The notes under the pieces were generated by a model. It was given only the letters and a program-made list of their open reading frames with translations. It was not told the origin of the DNA and did not search any database. Shown here piece by piece: positions 37,651 through 48,969 of a stretch of 64,000 bases of DNA (within the stretch, counting starts at the first letter, position 1; every line of letters starts with the position of its first letter). The stretch lies in NCBI GenBank assembly GCA_032388755.1, contig CP135593.1:1860001-1924000 (forward strand), written 5' to 3'. The position numbers and the translations under genes are program-made. The stretch comes from Neisseria sp. DTU_2020_1000833_1_SI_GRL_NUU_006 (lineage in GTDB: Bacteria; Pseudomonadota; Gammaproteobacteria; Burkholderiales; Neisseriaceae).

Positions 37651-37916
37651 AAATATGAAGTTTATACAGATTTGTTTATTTTGGCAAAAGATCGTCTGAA
37701 AATACAAGTTTTCATGAAGTAAAATACTTTAAAAAAGTAATTTTCCAAATCAATCTTGGCACTTTGTCCAAATGAAACGCTCTATTAAAGAAATTTGTTT
37801 CAAAACACGAAAATGAAAAACTTCAAACACAAACAAATAACGATAAATAAATAATTACCTAAACTAAAAAATAATTTATAGCATGCAATTCAACATCTTG
37901 AATTACCAATAAAAAA
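37651..37916. other. AT-rich gap between the TPP riboswitch and rplQ
   Basis: On the minus strand a possible promoter (TTGCCA 37682-37687, TATAAA 37661-37666, 15-bp spacer) lies before the riboswitch. A degenerate DUS (GATCGTCTGAAA) is near 37689-37700. The rest (37720-37910) is A+T rich with no gene seen. Confidence 0.5.
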
Positions 37917-37939
37917 TGTCATCCGCAATGCGGATGACA
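37917..37939 (-). terminator. terminator of the ribosomal protein cluster
   Basis: TGTCATCCGC and GCGGATGACA form a 10-bp stem, followed on the minus strand by TTTTTTATTGG, 17 bp after the rplQ stop. Confidence 0.93.
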
Positions 37940-37955
37940 CTTAATTCCGAAGCAA

Positions 37956-38333
37956 TTATTCGCTAACTGTATTATCAGCTTTATCAACCAATTCAACGAG
38001 TGCTAACGGAGCATTATCGCCTTTTCGGAAACCATACTTCAGCACGCGAACATAGCCACCATTTCGGGCAGCAAAGCGTGGACCCAATTCATCAAACAAT
38101 TTAACCACAACATCACGATCACGAGTGCGGTCAAATGCCAAACGACGGTTTGCCAAGGAAGGTTTTTTACCCAATGTAATCAAGGGTTCTACTACGCGGC
38201 GCAATTCTTTAGCTTTAGGCAAAGTTGTCACAATAGTCTCGTGATTCAACAATGAGTTCGCCATATTACGCAGCATTGCAGCACGATGGCTGCTTGTACG
38301 GTTTAATTTGCGGTTACCATTACGATGACGCAT
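37956..38333 (-). CDS. rplQ: 50S ribosomal protein L17
   Basis: L17 (125 residues) has the family opening [20 protein letters not shown] and binds 23S RNA near the exit tunnel. It is the last gene of the alpha operon, 24 bp after rpoA, and is followed by the cluster terminator. Confidence 0.98.
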   Translation of the reverse strand: MRHRNGNRKLNRTSSHRAAMLRNMANSLLNHETIVTTLPKAKELRRVVEPLITLGKKPSLANRRLAFDRTRDRDVVVKLFDELGPRFAARNGGYVRVLKYGFRKGDNAPLALVELVDKADNTVSE

Positions 38334-38357
38334 GTCATTATCCTTTAATCTTCAAAC

Positions 38358-39344
38358 TTACGGCTTTTCTAAGCCTACAGGCGGCCAAGCTTCCAATTTG
38401 GAACCTAGTGTCAAGCCTTTAGATGCCAACACTTCTTTGATTTCATTCAAAGACTTACGACCCAAATTCGGAGTTTTAAGAAGCTCTGTTTCAGTACGTT
38501 GAATCAAATCGCCAATATAATAAATATCTTCAGCTTTCAGACAATTAGCTGAACGTACAGTTAATTCCAAATCATCTACCGGACGCAGCAGGATAGGATC
38601 AATAGGAGAAGCTTTTTCTTCAACTTCTTCTACTGGAGTACCTTGCAAATCAGCAAAGATAGACATTTGATCAATTAAAATACGAGCGGCACTACGTACA
38701 GCTTCTTCAGGATCAATAGAACCATCAGTTTCAATATCTAAAACTAACTTATCTAAGTCCGTACGTTGCTCTACACGTGCAGGTTCAACTTCAAAGCTAA
38801 CACGACTGATGGGCGAAAAGCTCGCATCCAACTGAATTGCACCAATCTGACGGTTTTCATCACGGACGACACGACGACCGGAAACAGATTGGTAGCCACG
38901 ACCCTGCTCAACTTTGATTTCCATATCAATTTGACCGTTCTCAGCCAAATGACAAATAATATGCTCAGGATTTAAAACTTCCACATCATGTGGCAATTCG
39001 ATATCACCGGCAACAACTGCTCCGGCACCTGACTTTTTCAAAGTTAACTTAACTTGGCCACGTCCATGCAGCTTAAATACAATACCTTTGACATTCAATA
39101 AAATATCGACAACATCTTCTTGAACACCATCAACAGTAGAGTATTCGTGCAACACACCGGAAATGGCCACTTCAGTAGGAGCAAAACCATTCATGGATGA
39201 CAGTAAGATACGACGCAAAGCATTACCTAAAGTATGACCAAAACCGCGCTCAAACGGCTGCATAGATACTTTTGCACGAGTTGTAGATAAAGTATCGACA
39301 TCAATTTGACGAGGTTTCAAAAATTCGGTTGTGCTATTTTGCAT
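38358..39344 (-). CDS. rpoA: RNA polymerase alpha subunit
   Basis: The 328-residue alpha subunit has the dimerising N-terminal domain (about 1-230, with [21 protein letters not shown]) and the C-terminal domain (about 248-318, [23 protein letters not shown]) that contacts UP elements and activators. Length and domains are normal. Confidence 0.99.
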   Translation of the reverse strand: MQNSTTEFLKPRQIDVDTLSTTRAKVSMQPFERGFGHTLGNALRRILLSSMNGFAPTEVAISGVLHEYSTVDGVQEDVVDILLNVKGIVFKLHGRGQVKLTLKKSGAGAVVAGDIELPHDVEVLNPEHIICHLAENGQIDMEIKVEQGRGYQSVSGRRVVRDENRQIGAIQLDASFSPISRVSFEVEPARVEQRTDLDKLVLDIETDGSIDPEEAVRSAARILIDQMSIFADLQGTPVEEVEEKASPIDPILLRPVDDLELTVRSANCLKAEDIYYIGDLIQRTETELLKTPNLGRKSLNEIKEVLASKGLTLGSKLEAWPPVGLEKP

Positions 39345-39369
39345 TTAACTGTCCCTCACTGAGCTAGCA

Positions 39370-39990
39370 TTATTTAGAGTAGAATTCTACCACCAGCTGT
39401 TCATTAATATCGCCAGTTAATTCTGAACGATCCGGCATATTTTTAAATACGCCTTCCAATTTGTCTGGATCAACAGAAACCCAGCTTGGCAAACCGATTT
39501 GAGTTGCTAAACTTAAAGCTTCCTGGATACGAACTTGTTTTTTAGCTTTCTCACGAACAGCTACAACATCACCTGCTTTAACTTGGAAAGAAGGAATATT
39601 TACAACCTGACCGTTAACGGTAATTGCTTTATGAGAAACCAGCTGACGTGCTTCAGCACGGGTCGAGCCAAATCCCATGCGATATACGACATTATCCAAA
39701 CGAGACTCTAACAATTGCAGCAGCAATTCTCCAGTAGAGCCTTTACGTCGATCTGCTTCTGCAAAATAGCGACGGAATTGACGTTCCAAAACGCCATAAA
39801 TACGACGAATCTTTTGCTTTTCACGTAGTTGCAAGCCATAGTCAGACAAACGTGGTTTCTTTGCACCATGCTGACCAGGAGCTGAATCAAGTTTACATTT
39901 AGAATCCAAAGAACGACGAGCGCTCTTCAAAAATAAATCGGTGCCTTCTCGACGAGCCAATTTACATTTAGGGCCAATATAACGTGCCAT
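39370..39990 (-). CDS. rpsD: 30S ribosomal protein S4
   Basis: S4 (206 residues) is a primary 16S-binding protein with the S4 RNA-binding domain from about 95 ([20 protein letters not shown]). In other bacteria it represses the alpha operon. This zinc-free form has no N-terminal CxxC pairs. Confidence 0.99.
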   Translation of the reverse strand: MARYIGPKCKLARREGTDLFLKSARRSLDSKCKLDSAPGQHGAKKPRLSDYGLQLREKQKIRRIYGVLERQFRRYFAEADRRKGSTGELLLQLLESRLDNVVYRMGFGSTRAEARQLVSHKAITVNGQVVNIPSFQVKAGDVVAVREKAKKQVRIQEALSLATQIGLPSWVSVDPDKLEGVFKNMPDRSELTGDINEQLVVEFYSK

Positions 39991-40005
39991 GTTTCAATCA
40001 CTCCT

Positions 40006-40401
40006 TTAAATACGACGTTTTTTAGGCGGACGGCAACCGTTATGAGGCAACGGAGTAACGTCGGTAATACTGGTAATTTTAAAACCAAGAGCGTTGAGTG
40101 CACGTACAGAAGACTCTCGACCGGGACCAGGGCCTTTTATACGAACTTCTAAATTTTTAACGCCATATTCTTGGGCAACTTTACCAGCTGCTTCTGCAGC
40201 CACTTGAGCTGCAAACGGTGTACTTTTACGAGAACCTTTAAAACCAGCGCCGCCAGAGGTAGCCCAAGACAATGCATTGCCTTGACGGTCAGTGATTGTA
40301 ATGATGGTATTGTTGAAAGAAGCATGTACATGCACAATACCTTCGCTTACGGTTTTACGTACTTTTTTACGTACACGCGAAGCTGTGTTTGCTTTAGCCA
40401 T
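40006..40401 (-). CDS. rpsK: 30S ribosomal protein S11
   Basis: S11 (131 residues) of the platform, with [14 protein letters not shown] and the standard C-terminus [10 protein letters not shown]. It lies between rpsM and rpsD as usual. Confidence 0.99.
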
Positions 40402-40420
40402 TAATAAAATTCCTTAAAAA

Positions 40421-40783
40421 TTATTTTTTACCAGCAATCGCTTTACGCGGACCTTTGCGGGTACGAGCGTTTGTGCGAGTGCGTTGACCACGACAAGGCA
40501 AACCTCGACGATGACGGAAACCACGGTAACAACCCATGTCCATCAATCGTTTGATGCTCATCGTTACCTCACGGCGCAAATCGCCTTCCACTTCATACTT
40601 GGCAACTTGTTCACGCAAAGCGTCTAATTGAGCCTCGTCCAAATCTTTTGCTTTTGTAGTGGGAGCAATATTTGCTGCCTCGCAAATTAATTTAGCACGA
40701 GTAGCACCGATACCATAAATAGCCTGCAAGCCAATTACGATATGTGCATTATTAGGGATATTTACCCCTGCAATACGAGCCAT
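40421..40783 (-). CDS. rpsM: 30S ribosomal protein S13
   Basis: S13 (120 residues) starts [14 protein letters not shown] and ends with the basic tail [13 protein letters not shown] that reaches the P-site tRNA. A frame extension to 40804 lacks support. Confidence 0.98.
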   Translation of the reverse strand: MARIAGVNIPNNAHIVIGLQAIYGIGATRAKLICEAANIAPTTKAKDLDEAQLDALREQVAKYEVEGDLRREVTMSIKRLMDMGCYRGFRHRRGLPCRGQRTRTNARTRKGPRKAIAGKK

Positions 40784-40848
40784 ATTTTTTCCTTTAAACG
40801 GCAAAGTTCGTCACTATACCACAAAGTCTTGCTAAAAGAAAAGTTCCC

Positions 40849-40962
40849 TTAACCTTGACGCTGTTTGTGACGAGGATCAGTACAAATTACACGAACCACT
40901 CGATTACGACGGATAATCTTACAGTTGCGGCAAATTTTCTTTACAGACGGTTGTACACGCAT
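40849..40962 (-). CDS. rpmJ: 50S ribosomal protein L36
   Basis: This 37-residue protein starts [15 protein letters not shown] and ends HKQRQG. The zinc ligands C11, C14, C27 and H32 are all present, so it is the zinc-binding (C+) form. It lies in its usual place between infA and rpsM. Confidence 0.97.
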   Translation of the reverse strand: MRVQPSVKKICRNCKIIRRNRVVRVICTDPRHKQRQG

Positions 40963-40981
40963 TATCTTTCCTTATATCGTT

Positions 40982-41200
40982 TTATCTAGCTCGGAAGACA
41001 ATCCGAGCTCGAGTTAAATCATAAGGTGTCAGTTCTACCGTCACCTTATCCCCAGGAGAAATCCGGATATAGTGCATACGCATTTTCCCGGAAATATGAC
41101 CTAATACAATATGGTCATTCTCAAGCTTTACTTTAAAAGTTGCGTTAGGTAGAGTTTCAAGAATCTCCCCCTGCATTTGTATGGTATCTTCTTTAGCCAT
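40982..41200 (-). CDS. infA: translation initiation factor IF-1
   Basis: IF-1 (72 residues) is a single S1-like OB fold: [20 protein letters not shown], then [23 protein letters not shown]. It blocks the A site of the 30S subunit during initiation. It starts 4 bp after the secY stop. Confidence 0.98.
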   Translation of the reverse strand: MAKEDTIQMQGEILETLPNATFKVKLENDHIVLGHISGKMRMHYIRISPGDKVTVELTPYDLTRARIVFRAR

Positions 41201-41204
41201 AATT

Positions 41205-42518
41205 CTACTTACGTGATAAAGATTTCATATCAAGACCGCTCATTAAACTCTCATATTGCTGAGTCATGCGGTAAGAGTTAATTTGGGTACTAAAGTCCAT
41301 TGTCACCACGACTAAAATCAGTAAAGATGTACCACCCAAATAAAAAGGAACATTCAAAGCTGTTGTCAAAAATTCTGGAATTAAACAAATAGTTGTAATA
41401 TATAATGCACCAAACAAAGTGAGGCGCAATACAACCTGCTCCAGATACTGAGAGGTTTGCTTACCAGGTCGAATTCCCGGCACAAAAGCACCGCTTTTCT
41501 TCAAATTCTCTGCCATTTCTTTTGGACTAAAAACCAAGGCTGTATAAAAATAGCAGAAGAAAATAATTGTCATTGTAAATAACAAAATATATAAAGCTTG
41601 CCCATGCTGAAGCAAACCAGCAATTTTATGCAACAAACTACCGGTATCATTAGAACCAAACCAGCTTAACAACGTGGATGGAAACAAAATAATACTTGAC
41701 GCAAAAATAGGAGGAATGACGCCTGCCATATTCAACTTAAAGGGCATATGTGTATTAGAACCTTGCATTACACCACTACCAACTTGGCGTTTCGCATAAT
41801 GCACGGGAACTTTACGCTGTGCACTTTCAAAATATACAACAATATAAATTAATAGCAATGCACCAATAACGATTGACACAGCCGTAGGCATACCAATTGA
41901 TCCTTGACTCGTTAAAGCTAATAATCTTGCTATACCGGAAGGAATACCGGCAGCGATACCAGCAGTAATAATCAAGGAAATGCCATTCCCAATCCCACGC
42001 TCCGTAATCTGCTCACCTAACCACATCAGGAACATTGTACCTGTGACTAAGCTCACTACCGTAGAAATATGGAACTCCAAAGAATTAGTGACAACCACAC
42101 CTTGCTGGAATACAAAGGTAGCTACACCAAAACTCTGTAAGATGGCTAATAGCACTGTACCGTATCTTGTATATTTTGTAATAACTTTTCGACCTGCCTC
42201 CCCTTCCTTTTTTAATGCCTTTAAAGAAGGAATAATTTCAGAGGCCAACTGAACAATTATTGATGCTGAAATATATGGCATTATGCCAATTGCGAATATA
42301 CTAAAGCGCTCTAACGAACCACCAGAAAACATGTTCAACATGCCTAGTATGCCGTTCCCAGCGCTTTCGTATAATTTAGCTAAAGCAACAGCATCTACGC
42401 CAGGTACAGGGATATGGGCACCAATACGAAAAACAATTAACGCCCCTAAAAGAAACGTTAGACGTTTTTTCAAATCTCCAAATTTGGACAAGCCTGATAA
42501 AGATTGTTGATTAGCCAC
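41205..42518 (-). CDS. secY: protein translocase subunit SecY
   Basis: SecY is the ten-helix pore of the Sec translocon. The 437-residue protein shows the plug region, [24 protein letters not shown]-like [13 protein letters not shown] and the cytoplasmic loop [17 protein letters not shown] that contacts SecA. The likely start is GTG at 42518, giving (M)[19 protein letters not shown] as in other Neisseria; no ATG is available there, and the frame extended to 42563 would overlap rplO. A weak AAGG is 11 bases upstream, consistent with translational coupling to rplO. Confidence 0.96.
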   Translation of the reverse strand: MANQQSLSGLSKFGDLKKRLTFLLGALIVFRIGAHIPVPGVDAVALAKLYESAGNGILGMLNMFSGGSLERFSIFAIGIMPYISASIIVQLASEIIPSLKALKKEGEAGRKVITKYTRYGTVLLAILQSFGVATFVFQQGVVVTNSLEFHISTVVSLVTGTMFLMWLGEQITERGIGNGISLIITAGIAAGIPSGIARLLALTSQGSIGMPTAVSIVIGALLLIYIVVYFESAQRKVPVHYAKRQVGSGVMQGSNTHMPFKLNMAGVIPPIFASSIILFPSTLLSWFGSNDTGSLLHKIAGLLQHGQALYILLFTMTIIFFCYFYTALVFSPKEMAENLKKSGAFVPGIRPGKQTSQYLEQVVLRLTLFGALYITTICLIPEFLTTALNVPFYLGGTSLLILVVVTMDFSTQINSYRMTQQYESLMSGLDMKSLSRK

Positions 42519-42531
42519 TATAATGCAAGCC

Positions 42532-42966
42532 TTATTCTTCCACTTTACCACCAGCAGCTTCAATTGCTGCTTTAGCCCCTTTAGTGGCTTTAATGCCCCT
42601 CAGGACAACAGCTTTTGAAAGCACACCAGAGGCAATAACTTTCACATTGGAAACAGTTGTAGGAACCAACTCGGCTTGCTTGAGAACTAATACATCAATC
42701 TCATTCACAGCGAGCAAGTTCAATTCACTCAAACGAATCTCAGCATTAGCAGCAGCAGTCAATGACTTAAAACCACGTTTTGGCAGGCGACGTTGTAAAG
42801 GCATTTGACCGCCTTCAAAACCTACTTTATGAAAACCACCAGAACGGCTTTTTTGACCTTTATGGCCACGGCCACCGGTTTTACCTAAACCGCTACCAAT
42901 ACCACGACCCACACGACGACGAGCGTGAGTAGCCCCCTCAGCAGGTTGAATAGAATTTAGAAACAT
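42532..42966 (-). CDS. rplO: 50S ribosomal protein L15
   Basis: L15 (144 residues) has the glycine-rich N-terminus [22 protein letters not shown] and a folded C-terminal half. It is followed by secY. Confidence 0.98.
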   Translation of the reverse strand: MFLNSIQPAEGATHARRRVGRGIGSGLGKTGGRGHKGQKSRSGGFHKVGFEGGQMPLQRRLPKRGFKSLTAAANAEIRLSELNLLAVNEIDVLVLKQAELVPTTVSNVKVIASGVLSKAVVLRGIKATKGAKAAIEAAGGKVEE

Positions 42967-42967
42967 A

Positions 42968-43153
42968 TCAAGACTCCACTTTCAACAAGTAGCTGATTTT
43001 GTTAATCATACCACGGTTTTCAGGGGTATCTAAAACCTCTACTGTATGCTCACGATGGCGTAAACCTAAACCACGAGCACATGCACGATGAGATTCAATT
43101 GTACCAATCAGGCTCTTCACCAATGTAACTTTAATCTTTTTTTGCTCAGTCAT
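42968..43153 (-). CDS. rpmD: 50S ribosomal protein L30
   Basis: L30 (61 residues) has [10 protein letters not shown] and [14 protein letters not shown]. Its start overlaps the rpsE end by 8 bp. Confidence 0.97.
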   Translation of the reverse strand: MTEQKKIKVTLVKSLIGTIESHRACARGLGLRHREHTVEVLDTPENRGMINKISYLLKVES

Positions 43154-43664
43154 GGTTTGCTCCCAAAATGTCTTCTACTGTTAGGCCACGTTTAGCAGCG
43201 ATATCAGCAGGTGTATATAACTTAGACAAGCCATCTAATGTAGCTCGTACAATGTTATAAGGGTTTGTAGAACCATGCACTTTAGCAGAAATGTTATGAA
43301 TACCCATAGCATCAAAAACTAAGCGCATAGGACCACCTGCCTTTACACCACTACCTTCTTTAGCGGGTTGCATAAAGACTTTAGTAGCGCCATGACGTCC
43401 AATAACCTCATGATGAATCGTACCATTTTTTAGAGGTACTTTAATCATAGAGCGACGAGCCTGATCCATTGCTTTTTGAACAGCTACCGGCACTTCTTTT
43501 GACTTACCTTTACCCATACCAATACGACCATCCCCATCACCAACAACAGTTAGCGCAGAGAAAGCCATGATACGACCACCTTTAACTACTTTAGTTACGC
43601 GATTAACTGCGACCATTTTTTCAATCAGGCCGTCACCACGTTCTTCAATTTCATGTTTTGCCAT
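43146..43664 (-). CDS. rpsE: 30S ribosomal protein S5
   Basis: S5 (172 residues) has the double-stranded RNA-binding fold at its N-terminus ([20 protein letters not shown]) and the S5 C-terminal domain. It contributes to decoding fidelity. Confidence 0.98.
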   Translation of the reverse strand: MAKHEIEERGDGLIEKMVAVNRVTKVVKGGRIMAFSALTVVGDGDGRIGMGKGKSKEVPVAVQKAMDQARRSMIKVPLKNGTIHHEVIGRHGATKVFMQPAKEGSGVKAGGPMRLVFDAMGIHNISAKVHGSTNPYNIVRATLDGLSKLYTPADIAAKRGLTVEDILGANHD

Positions 43665-43681
43665 CTGAAAGTCTCCAATTA

Positions 43682-44035
43682 TTAGAAGCTTAAACCATTT
43701 TCACGTGCAGCTTCAGCCAAAGCTTTCACTCGACCGTGATATTGGAAACCTGAACGATCAAAAGCAACTTTTTCTACGCCTACTGCTTTAGCTTTCTCAG
43801 CAATGCGCTTTCCTACTACTGCAGCCGCCTCGACGTTGCCACCAGATTTCAGACTACCACGCACTTCAGCTTCCAATGTAGAGGCTTGAGCCAATACTTT
43901 ATCACCTTCAGCACTAATTACTTGAGCATAAATATGATTATTGCTACGGAACACACATAATCTTACCATTTTCAAGTCCGCAATACGTGCACGGGTTTTG
44001 CGTGCACGACGGAGTCGGGTTGTATGTTTATCCAT
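43682..44035 (-). CDS. rplR: 50S ribosomal protein L18
   Basis: L18 (117 residues) binds 5S RNA: basic N-terminus, [15 protein letters not shown], and the C-terminal [24 protein letters not shown]. Confidence 0.98.
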   Translation of the reverse strand: MDKHTTRLRRARKTRARIADLKMVRLCVFRSNNHIYAQVISAEGDKVLAQASTLEAEVRGSLKSGGNVEAAAVVGKRIAEKAKAVGVEKVAFDRSGFQYHGRVKALAEAARENGLSF

Positions 44036-44048
44036 TAGTGAACCTCAA

Positions 44049-44582
44049 TTATTTTTTCTTGGCTTCTTTCATCACTACCACTTCACCTACATAACGAACA
44101 CCCTTACCTTTATAAGGCTCAGGAGAACGGAATGCACGAATTTCAGCAGCGACTTGACCAACTACTTGTTTATCTGCACCAGTCAAAACGATCTCTGTTT
44201 GGCTAGGAGTTTGAACAGAAACACCTTCAGGCATTTCATATACGATTGGATGAGAAAAACCCAAAGACAAATTCAAAACTTTACCTTGAGCTTGAGCACG
44301 GTAACCCACACCAATCAATTGTAGTTTTTTCTCAAAACCTTCTGAAACACCTTTAACCATATTATTAACTAATGCACGAGCAGTACCTGACATAGCATTT
44401 GCCTGCTTACTGTCATTTTTTGCAGCAAAAGTTAATTTACCATCGTTTAATTCAATGGCGACATCAGAATGCAAAGGAAAGACCAACTCGCCATTCTTAC
44501 CCTTGATAACCAATGCTTCTGTTCCAAATTTTACTTCTACACCAGCAGGAACAGTCACTGGGTTTTTTGCGACACGTGACAT
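44049..44582 (-). CDS. rplF: 50S ribosomal protein L6
   Basis: L6 (177 residues) has two repeated L6 folds and the terminal [13 protein letters not shown] motif near the GTPase centre. Confidence 0.98.
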   Translation of the reverse strand: MSRVAKNPVTVPAGVEVKFGTEALVIKGKNGELVFPLHSDVAIELNDGKLTFAAKNDSKQANAMSGTARALVNNMVKGVSEGFEKKLQLIGVGYRAQAQGKVLNLSLGFSHPIVYEMPEGVSVQTPSQTEIVLTGADKQVVGQVAAEIRAFRSPEPYKGKGVRYVGEVVVMKEAKKK

Positions 44583-44595
44583 TTACTTTTCTCCA

Positions 44596-44988
44596 CTAGG
44601 CTACGATGCACAACAACTCACCACCGACGCCCTCAGAGCGAGCCTTGCGGTCAGTCATCACACCTTTAGAAGTACTAACAATAGCGATACCCAATCCATT
44701 CATAACATTAGGAATTTCGCTAGAAGCTTTGTAAATACGCAAACCTGGACGTGAAACACGTTTAATTTGCTCAATCACAGGACGGCCTGCATAATATTTC
44801 AATTGAATTTCCAATACCGGCTTCGCATCAGCAGAAACCGAAAAATCCTCGATATAACCTTCTTCTTTCAAGACTTTTGCAATTGCACACTTTAATTTAG
44901 AGGAAGGCATGGCAACTGCTACCTTATTGGCACGTTGCGCATTACGAATACGAGTCAACATATCGGAAATAGGATCATGCATACTCAT
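44596..44988 (-). CDS. rpsH: 30S ribosomal protein S8
   Basis: S8 (130 residues) has [14 protein letters not shown] and the C-terminal [18 protein letters not shown]. In E. coli S8 represses the spc operon at the rplE message. Confidence 0.98.
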   Translation of the reverse strand: MSMHDPISDMLTRIRNAQRANKVAVAMPSSKLKCAIAKVLKEEGYIEDFSVSADAKPVLEIQLKYYAGRPVIEQIKRVSRPGLRIYKASSEIPNVMNGLGIAIVSTSKGVMTDRKARSEGVGGELLCIVA

Positions 44989-45002
44989 TATTAATACTCC
45001 TA

Positions 45003-45308
45003 TTACCAGCTAGCTTTAACAACACCGGGAATCTCGCCACGCATAGCGATTTCACGGATTTTAATACGACCCAAACCGAATTTACGGAAAGTACCACGAG
45101 GACGACCTGTCAAAGCACAACGACGGCGTTGACGTACAGGAGCTGCATTACGCGGAATGGATTGGAATTTCAGACGAGCTTCAAAGCGCTCCTCTTCAGT
45201 TGCATTCGCATCATTAATAACAGCAAAAATTGCCTCACGTTTGGCTGCAAACTTTTTCGCCAGAGCTTGACGTTTCAGTTCACGATTAATAAGTGCTTTC
45301 TTAGCCAT
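45003..45308 (-). CDS. rpsN: 30S ribosomal protein S14
   Basis: S14 (101 residues) is the long zinc-independent form: only one cysteine and no CxxC pairs, with [20 protein letters not shown] near the end. Confidence 0.98.
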   Translation of the reverse strand: MAKKALINRELKRQALAKKFAAKREAIFAVINDANATEEERFEARLKFQSIPRNAAPVRQRRRCALTGRPRGTFRKFGLGRIKIREIAMRGEIPGVVKASW

Positions 45309-45310
45309 GA

Positions 45311-45850
45311 TTATCCTTTAAACGGAAACTTGAATAGTGACAATAAAGCTTTAGCTTCCTCATCAGTTTTTGCAGTAGTTGTAATAGTAATATTCAAACC
45401 ACGCAAAGCATCAATTTTATCGTATTCAATTTCCGGGAAAATGATTTGCTCGCGAACACCCATGTTGTAATTACCACGACCATCAAATGATTTGCCACTT
45501 ACACCACGGAAGTCACGTACACGAGGTAATGCAATAGTAATCAAACGATCCAGGAATTCAAACATTTGATCACGGCGCAATGTTACTTTGCAACCGACAG
45601 GATAATTATCGCGAATCTTAAAACCTGCGATAGATTTACGAGCAACAGTAACGACTGGTTTTTGACCAGCAATTTTCTCTAAGTCAGATACCGCATGCTC
45701 CATAACTTTTTTATCAGCAACAGCTTCTCCGACACCCATATTTAAAGTAATTTTTTCAATACGGGGAACTTCCATTACTGACTTGTAACCAAATTGTTTA
45801 ATCAGTTCAGGAACAACTGTATCTTTATAAAACTCTCTCAAACGAGCCAT
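45311..45850 (-). CDS. rplE: 50S ribosomal protein L5
   Basis: L5 (179 residues) binds 5S RNA and P-site t[35 protein letters not shown] and the terminal [18 protein letters not shown]. Confidence 0.98.
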   Translation of the reverse strand: MARLREFYKDTVVPELIKQFGYKSVMEVPRIEKITLNMGVGEAVADKKVMEHAVSDLEKIAGQKPVVTVARKSIAGFKIRDNYPVGCKVTLRRDQMFEFLDRLITIALPRVRDFRGVSGKSFDGRGNYNMGVREQIIFPEIEYDKIDALRGLNITITTTAKTDEEAKALLSLFKFPFKG

Positions 45851-45859
45851 GTTATCTCC

Positions 45860-46183
45860 TTATGCTCCAATAACAGAGCCATTTGATTTGAAGAAACGAA
45901 CGCGCTTAACTTTGCCTTCATTCTCAATCAGTTTAATACCAACACGGTCTGCTTTATTAGTTTCCGGATTCAGGATTGCGACATTAGAAATATCCAACGG
46001 CATTTCTTTGGAAACAATACCACCCTCAATACCACGCATCGGATTAGGTTTTTGGTGACGTTTTACAACGTTAATACCTTCAACAACAACTTTACCACCC
46101 AATACGCGAACTACTTGACCTTGCTTACCTTTATCCTTACCAGTGATCACAACAACTTGGTCACCTTTAATGATTTTATTCAT
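45860..46183 (-). CDS. rplX: 50S ribosomal protein L24
   Basis: L24 (107 residues) has the KOW motif [19 protein letters not shown] at its start and initiates 50S assembly. Confidence 0.98.
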   Translation of the reverse strand: MNKIIKGDQVVVITGKDKGKQGQVVRVLGGKVVVEGINVVKRHQKPNPMRGIEGGIVSKEMPLDISNVAILNPETNKADRVGIKLIENEGKVKRVRFFKSNGSVIGA

Positions 46184-46194
46184 CGCGCTATTCC

Positions 46195-46563
46195 TTATAA
46201 CACTTCAGGCGCCAATGAAACGATTTTCATAAATCGCTCAGTACGCAACTCGCGGGTTACCGGACCAAAAATACGGGTACCCAGAGGTTCAAGTTTATTG
46301 TTTAACAACACGGCGGCATTGTTATCGAATTTAATCAACGCACCATCAGGACGACGCACACCTTTAGCAGTACGAACAACAACTGCATTGTATACATCAC
46401 CTTTTTTAACACGACCACGCGGGGCCGCATCTTTAACTGCGACTTTAATAATATCGCCAACAGAAGCGTAGCGACGCTTAGATCCGCCCAACACTTTGAT
46501 GCACATCACACGACGCGCACCAGAGTTATCAGCCACATCTAAGATGGTCTGCATTTGAATCAT
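46195..46563 (-). CDS. rplN: 50S ribosomal protein L14
   Basis: L14 (122 residues) starts [20 protein letters not shown]. It is the first gene of the spc group here, separated from rpsQ by a 225-bp structured gap. Confidence 0.98.
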   Translation of the reverse strand: MIQMQTILDVADNSGARRVMCIKVLGGSKRRYASVGDIIKVAVKDAAPRGRVKKGDVYNAVVVRTAKGVRRPDGALIKFDNNAAVLLNNKLEPLGTRIFGPVTRELRTERFMKIVSLAPEVL

Positions 46564-46788
46564 ATTAGTACCTTTAAATTAACCAACTTAATTTACCATT
46601 TTCATATAACTCGCCCACTTATTTCAATTGAGCTAACTAAATGAAACCATCACGGTTCTAGTAAACCAGTCTTGGATCCCGAGGGGAAGAAACTTCCAGA
46701 AGAAACTGAAAGATAAGAAACGAAGTTTACACGCAAATTCACTTTGGCGCAACACTTCGTTTCTTATTAAAGCTAACTGTCTTAAATT
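46564..46788 (-). promoter_or_regulatory. S10/spc boundary with a long inverted repeat
   Basis: This is the only large gap in the ribosomal cluster and matches the S10-spc operon boundary of E. coli, where Pspc lies before rplN. ATAAGAAACGAAGT (46713-46726) and ACTTCGTTTCTTAT (46754-46767) form a perfect 14-bp stem with a 27-base loop. GGAAG/CTTCC (46685-46697) forms a second small hairpin. No T-run follows on the minus strand, so a simple terminator is not evident; processing or attenuation is possible. A spc promoter probably lies between 46564 and 46680 but I cannot fix it. Confidence 0.6.
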
Positions 46789-47052
46789 TTAAACAGTACG
46801 TGCTTTCTCAACCAGTTCTTTAACAACCCAAGATTTGGTTTTTGACAGTGGACGAGATTCCGCAATTACTACAACATCGCCAATTCCATATTGATTATTT
46901 TCATCATGGGCATGGATTTTAGTTGATAAACGGATAATTTTACCGTACAGAGGATGTTTTACTTTACGCTCAACCAATACTGTCACAGTTTTGTCCATTT
47001 TGTCGCTTACCACTTTGCCTTGCAAAGTACGAACATTTTTATTTTCGCTCAT
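46789..47052 (-). CDS. rpsQ: 30S ribosomal protein S17
   Basis: S17 (87 residues) is an OB fold: [31 protein letters not shown] is present in two joined halves. It is the last gene of the S10 group. Confidence 0.98.
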   Translation of the reverse strand: MSENKNVRTLQGKVVSDKMDKTVTVLVERKVKHPLYGKIIRLSTKIHAHDENNQYGIGDVVVIAESRPLSKTKSWVVKELVEKARTV

Positions 47053-47243
47053 TACTTAGCACCTTTTTCAGTTAAAATGGTTTTAATACGAGCAATATCG
47101 CGACGTACACGTTTTAATTCGCTTGGCTTACCCAATTGACCAGTTGCGTTTTGCATACGTAAGCCAAACTGAGCTTTCAACAAGTCCAACAAATCTGCAT
47201 TTAATTGCTCAATAGATTTGTCTTTCAATTCATTTGCTTTCAT
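47052..47243 (-). CDS. rpmC: 50S ribosomal protein L29
   Basis: L29 (63 residues) is an antiparallel helix pair at the tunnel exit, with [20 protein letters not shown]. It overlaps its neighbours by one base on each side. Confidence 0.98.
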   Translation of the reverse strand: MKANELKDKSIEQLNADLLDLLKAQFGLRMQNATGQLGKPSELKRVRRDIARIKTILTEKGAK

Positions 47244-47659
47244 TATTGACCTACCTGTCTTACTACAAAGGTCGTAGGAATAGGCAATTTGGCAGCAGCT
47301 AATTCAAATGCTTCACGAGCCAAAGCCTCTGGAACACCGTCCATCTCATACAACACTTTGCCTGGTTTGATTTCGGCAATGTAATATTCCACGTTACCTT
47401 TACCGCCACCCATACGAACTTGAATAGGTTTTTCAGTAATTGGTTTATCAGGGAATACACGAATCCAAATACGACCACCACGTTTAATGTGGCGAGTCAT
47501 TGTACGACGAGCAGCTTCGATTTGGCGGGCAGTCAAACGACCGCGACCAACGGCTTTCAAACCGAACTCACCGAAACTTACTTTGTTACCGCGGGTAGCA
47601 ATACCAGTATTGCGACCTTTTTGTTGCTTGCGGTATTTCAGTCTAGTTGGCTGCAGCAT
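47243..47659 (-). CDS. rplP: 50S ribosomal protein L16
   Basis: L16 (138 residues) starts [19 protein letters not shown] and organises the A-site region. A frame extension to 47692 lies inside rpsC; the ATG at 47659 overlaps the rpsC end by 17 bp. Confidence 0.97.
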   Translation of the reverse strand: MLQPTRLKYRKQQKGRNTGIATRGNKVSFGEFGLKAVGRGRLTARQIEAARRTMTRHIKRGGRIWIRVFPDKPITEKPIQVRMGGGKGNVEYYIAEIKPGKVLYEMDGVPEALAREAFELAAAKLPIPTTFVVRQVGQ

Positions 47660-48338
47660 TACGTCCACCTGCCTTTCTTTGTTTCTTTTCATGCTCAGGT
47701 TTAGCTGAAGTCTTTACATTACCTTCAGTATAGACCCAAACTTTCAGACCCAGCACGCCATAAGTAGTATGAGCTTCGCTAGTTGCATAATCTACGTTTG
47801 CGCGCAAAGTATGCAGAGGTACTCGACCTTCACGATACCATTCGCTACGAGCAATATCTGCACCATTCAGACGACCTGAGGTCATAATCTTGATACCTTT
47901 TGCTCCTGAACGCATAGCATTTTGCATAGCGCGTTTCATAGCACGGCGGAATTGAACGCGTTTTTCCAATTGCTGAGCAATACCATCAGCAATAATTTGT
48001 GCATCCAATTCAGGTTTACGGATTTCTTCGATATTCACATGAACAGGCACGCCCATCAAGGCTTGCAAATCACGTTTCAGAACTTCGATATCCTCACCTT
48101 TTTTACCAATTACTACGCCTGGACGGGCAGAGTGGATGGTAATGCGTGCAGATTTTGCAGGACGTTCAATAACTACGCGACCAACAGAAGCATTCGCCAA
48201 TTTTTTACGCAGGTAGTTACGAACATCAATGTCTTGTTTCAAAACAGCAGAAAAGTCGGTGCTTTTAGCAAACCATTTTGAAGCCCAGTCTTTAGTTACC
48301 GCCAGGCGAAAGCCTGTAGGGTTAATCTTTTGTCCCAT
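47643..48338 (-). CDS. rpsC: 30S ribosomal protein S3
   Basis: S3 (231 residues) has the KH domain ([17 protein letters not shown]) and the C-terminal domain [20 protein letters not shown]. It forms part of the mRNA entry site. Confidence 0.98.
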   Translation of the reverse strand: MGQKINPTGFRLAVTKDWASKWFAKSTDFSAVLKQDIDVRNYLRKKLANASVGRVVIERPAKSARITIHSARPGVVIGKKGEDIEVLKRDLQALMGVPVHVNIEEIRKPELDAQIIADGIAQQLEKRVQFRRAMKRAMQNAMRSGAKGIKIMTSGRLNGADIARSEWYREGRVPLHTLRANVDYATSEAHTTYGVLGLKVWVYTEGNVKTSAKPEHEKKQRKAGGRNAAAN

Positions 48339-48347
48339 AGCTTTTCC

Positions 48348-48677
48348 TTAGTTGCCCACTGTCACATTGATATGACAAGTTTGTTTTTCAATGCGGTTAC
48401 CGCGACCTTTGGCACGAGCTTGGAAACGTTTCAAGCTTGGACCTTTGTCAACAAAGATAGTGACCACTTTCAACTCATCAATGTCGGCACCGTTATTGTG
48501 CTCGGCATTAGCAATAGCTGATTCCAATACTTTCTTAATTAACTCAGCACCTTTTTTAGGACTGAAAGTCAAAATATTCAAAGCTTGGGCAACGTCTTTA
48601 CCGCGAATCAAATCAGCTACCAAACGAGCTTTTTGAGCTGAAATACGGGCATTTTTATGTTGTGCATTTACTCTCAT
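48348..48677 (-). CDS. rplV: 50S ribosomal protein L22
   Basis: L22 (109 residues) has [20 protein letters not shown] and the hairpin that lines the exit tunnel near its end ([14 protein letters not shown]). Confidence 0.98.
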   Translation of the reverse strand: MRVNAQHKNARISAQKARLVADLIRGKDVAQALNILTFSPKKGAELIKKVLESAIANAEHNNGADIDELKVVTIFVDKGPSLKRFQARAKGRGNRIEKQTCHINVTVGN

Positions 48678-48685
48678 GATTCACC

Positions 48686-48964
48686 TTATTTCTTTTTAGC
48701 CTTTTTATCAGCCAAGTGGCCTTTAAAGGTACGGGTCAATGAGAATTCGCCTAATTTATGACCAACCATGTTATCGCTGATAAACACGGGCACATGGGTG
48801 CGGCCGTTGTGTACAGCAATGGTCAGACCGATAAAATCAGGCAGAATGGTAGAACGACGAGACCAAGTTTTAATCGGGCGCTTGTCGTTGCTTGCACGAG
48901 CAGCATCTACTTTTTTCAGCAAATGCAGGTCTACATATGGGCCTTTTTTCAATGAACGAGCCAT
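48686..48964 (-). CDS. rpsS: 30S ribosomal protein S19
   Basis: S19 (92 residues) of the 30S head: [38 protein letters not shown] and [16 protein letters not shown]. Confidence 0.98.
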
Positions 48965-48969
48965 ACTAA

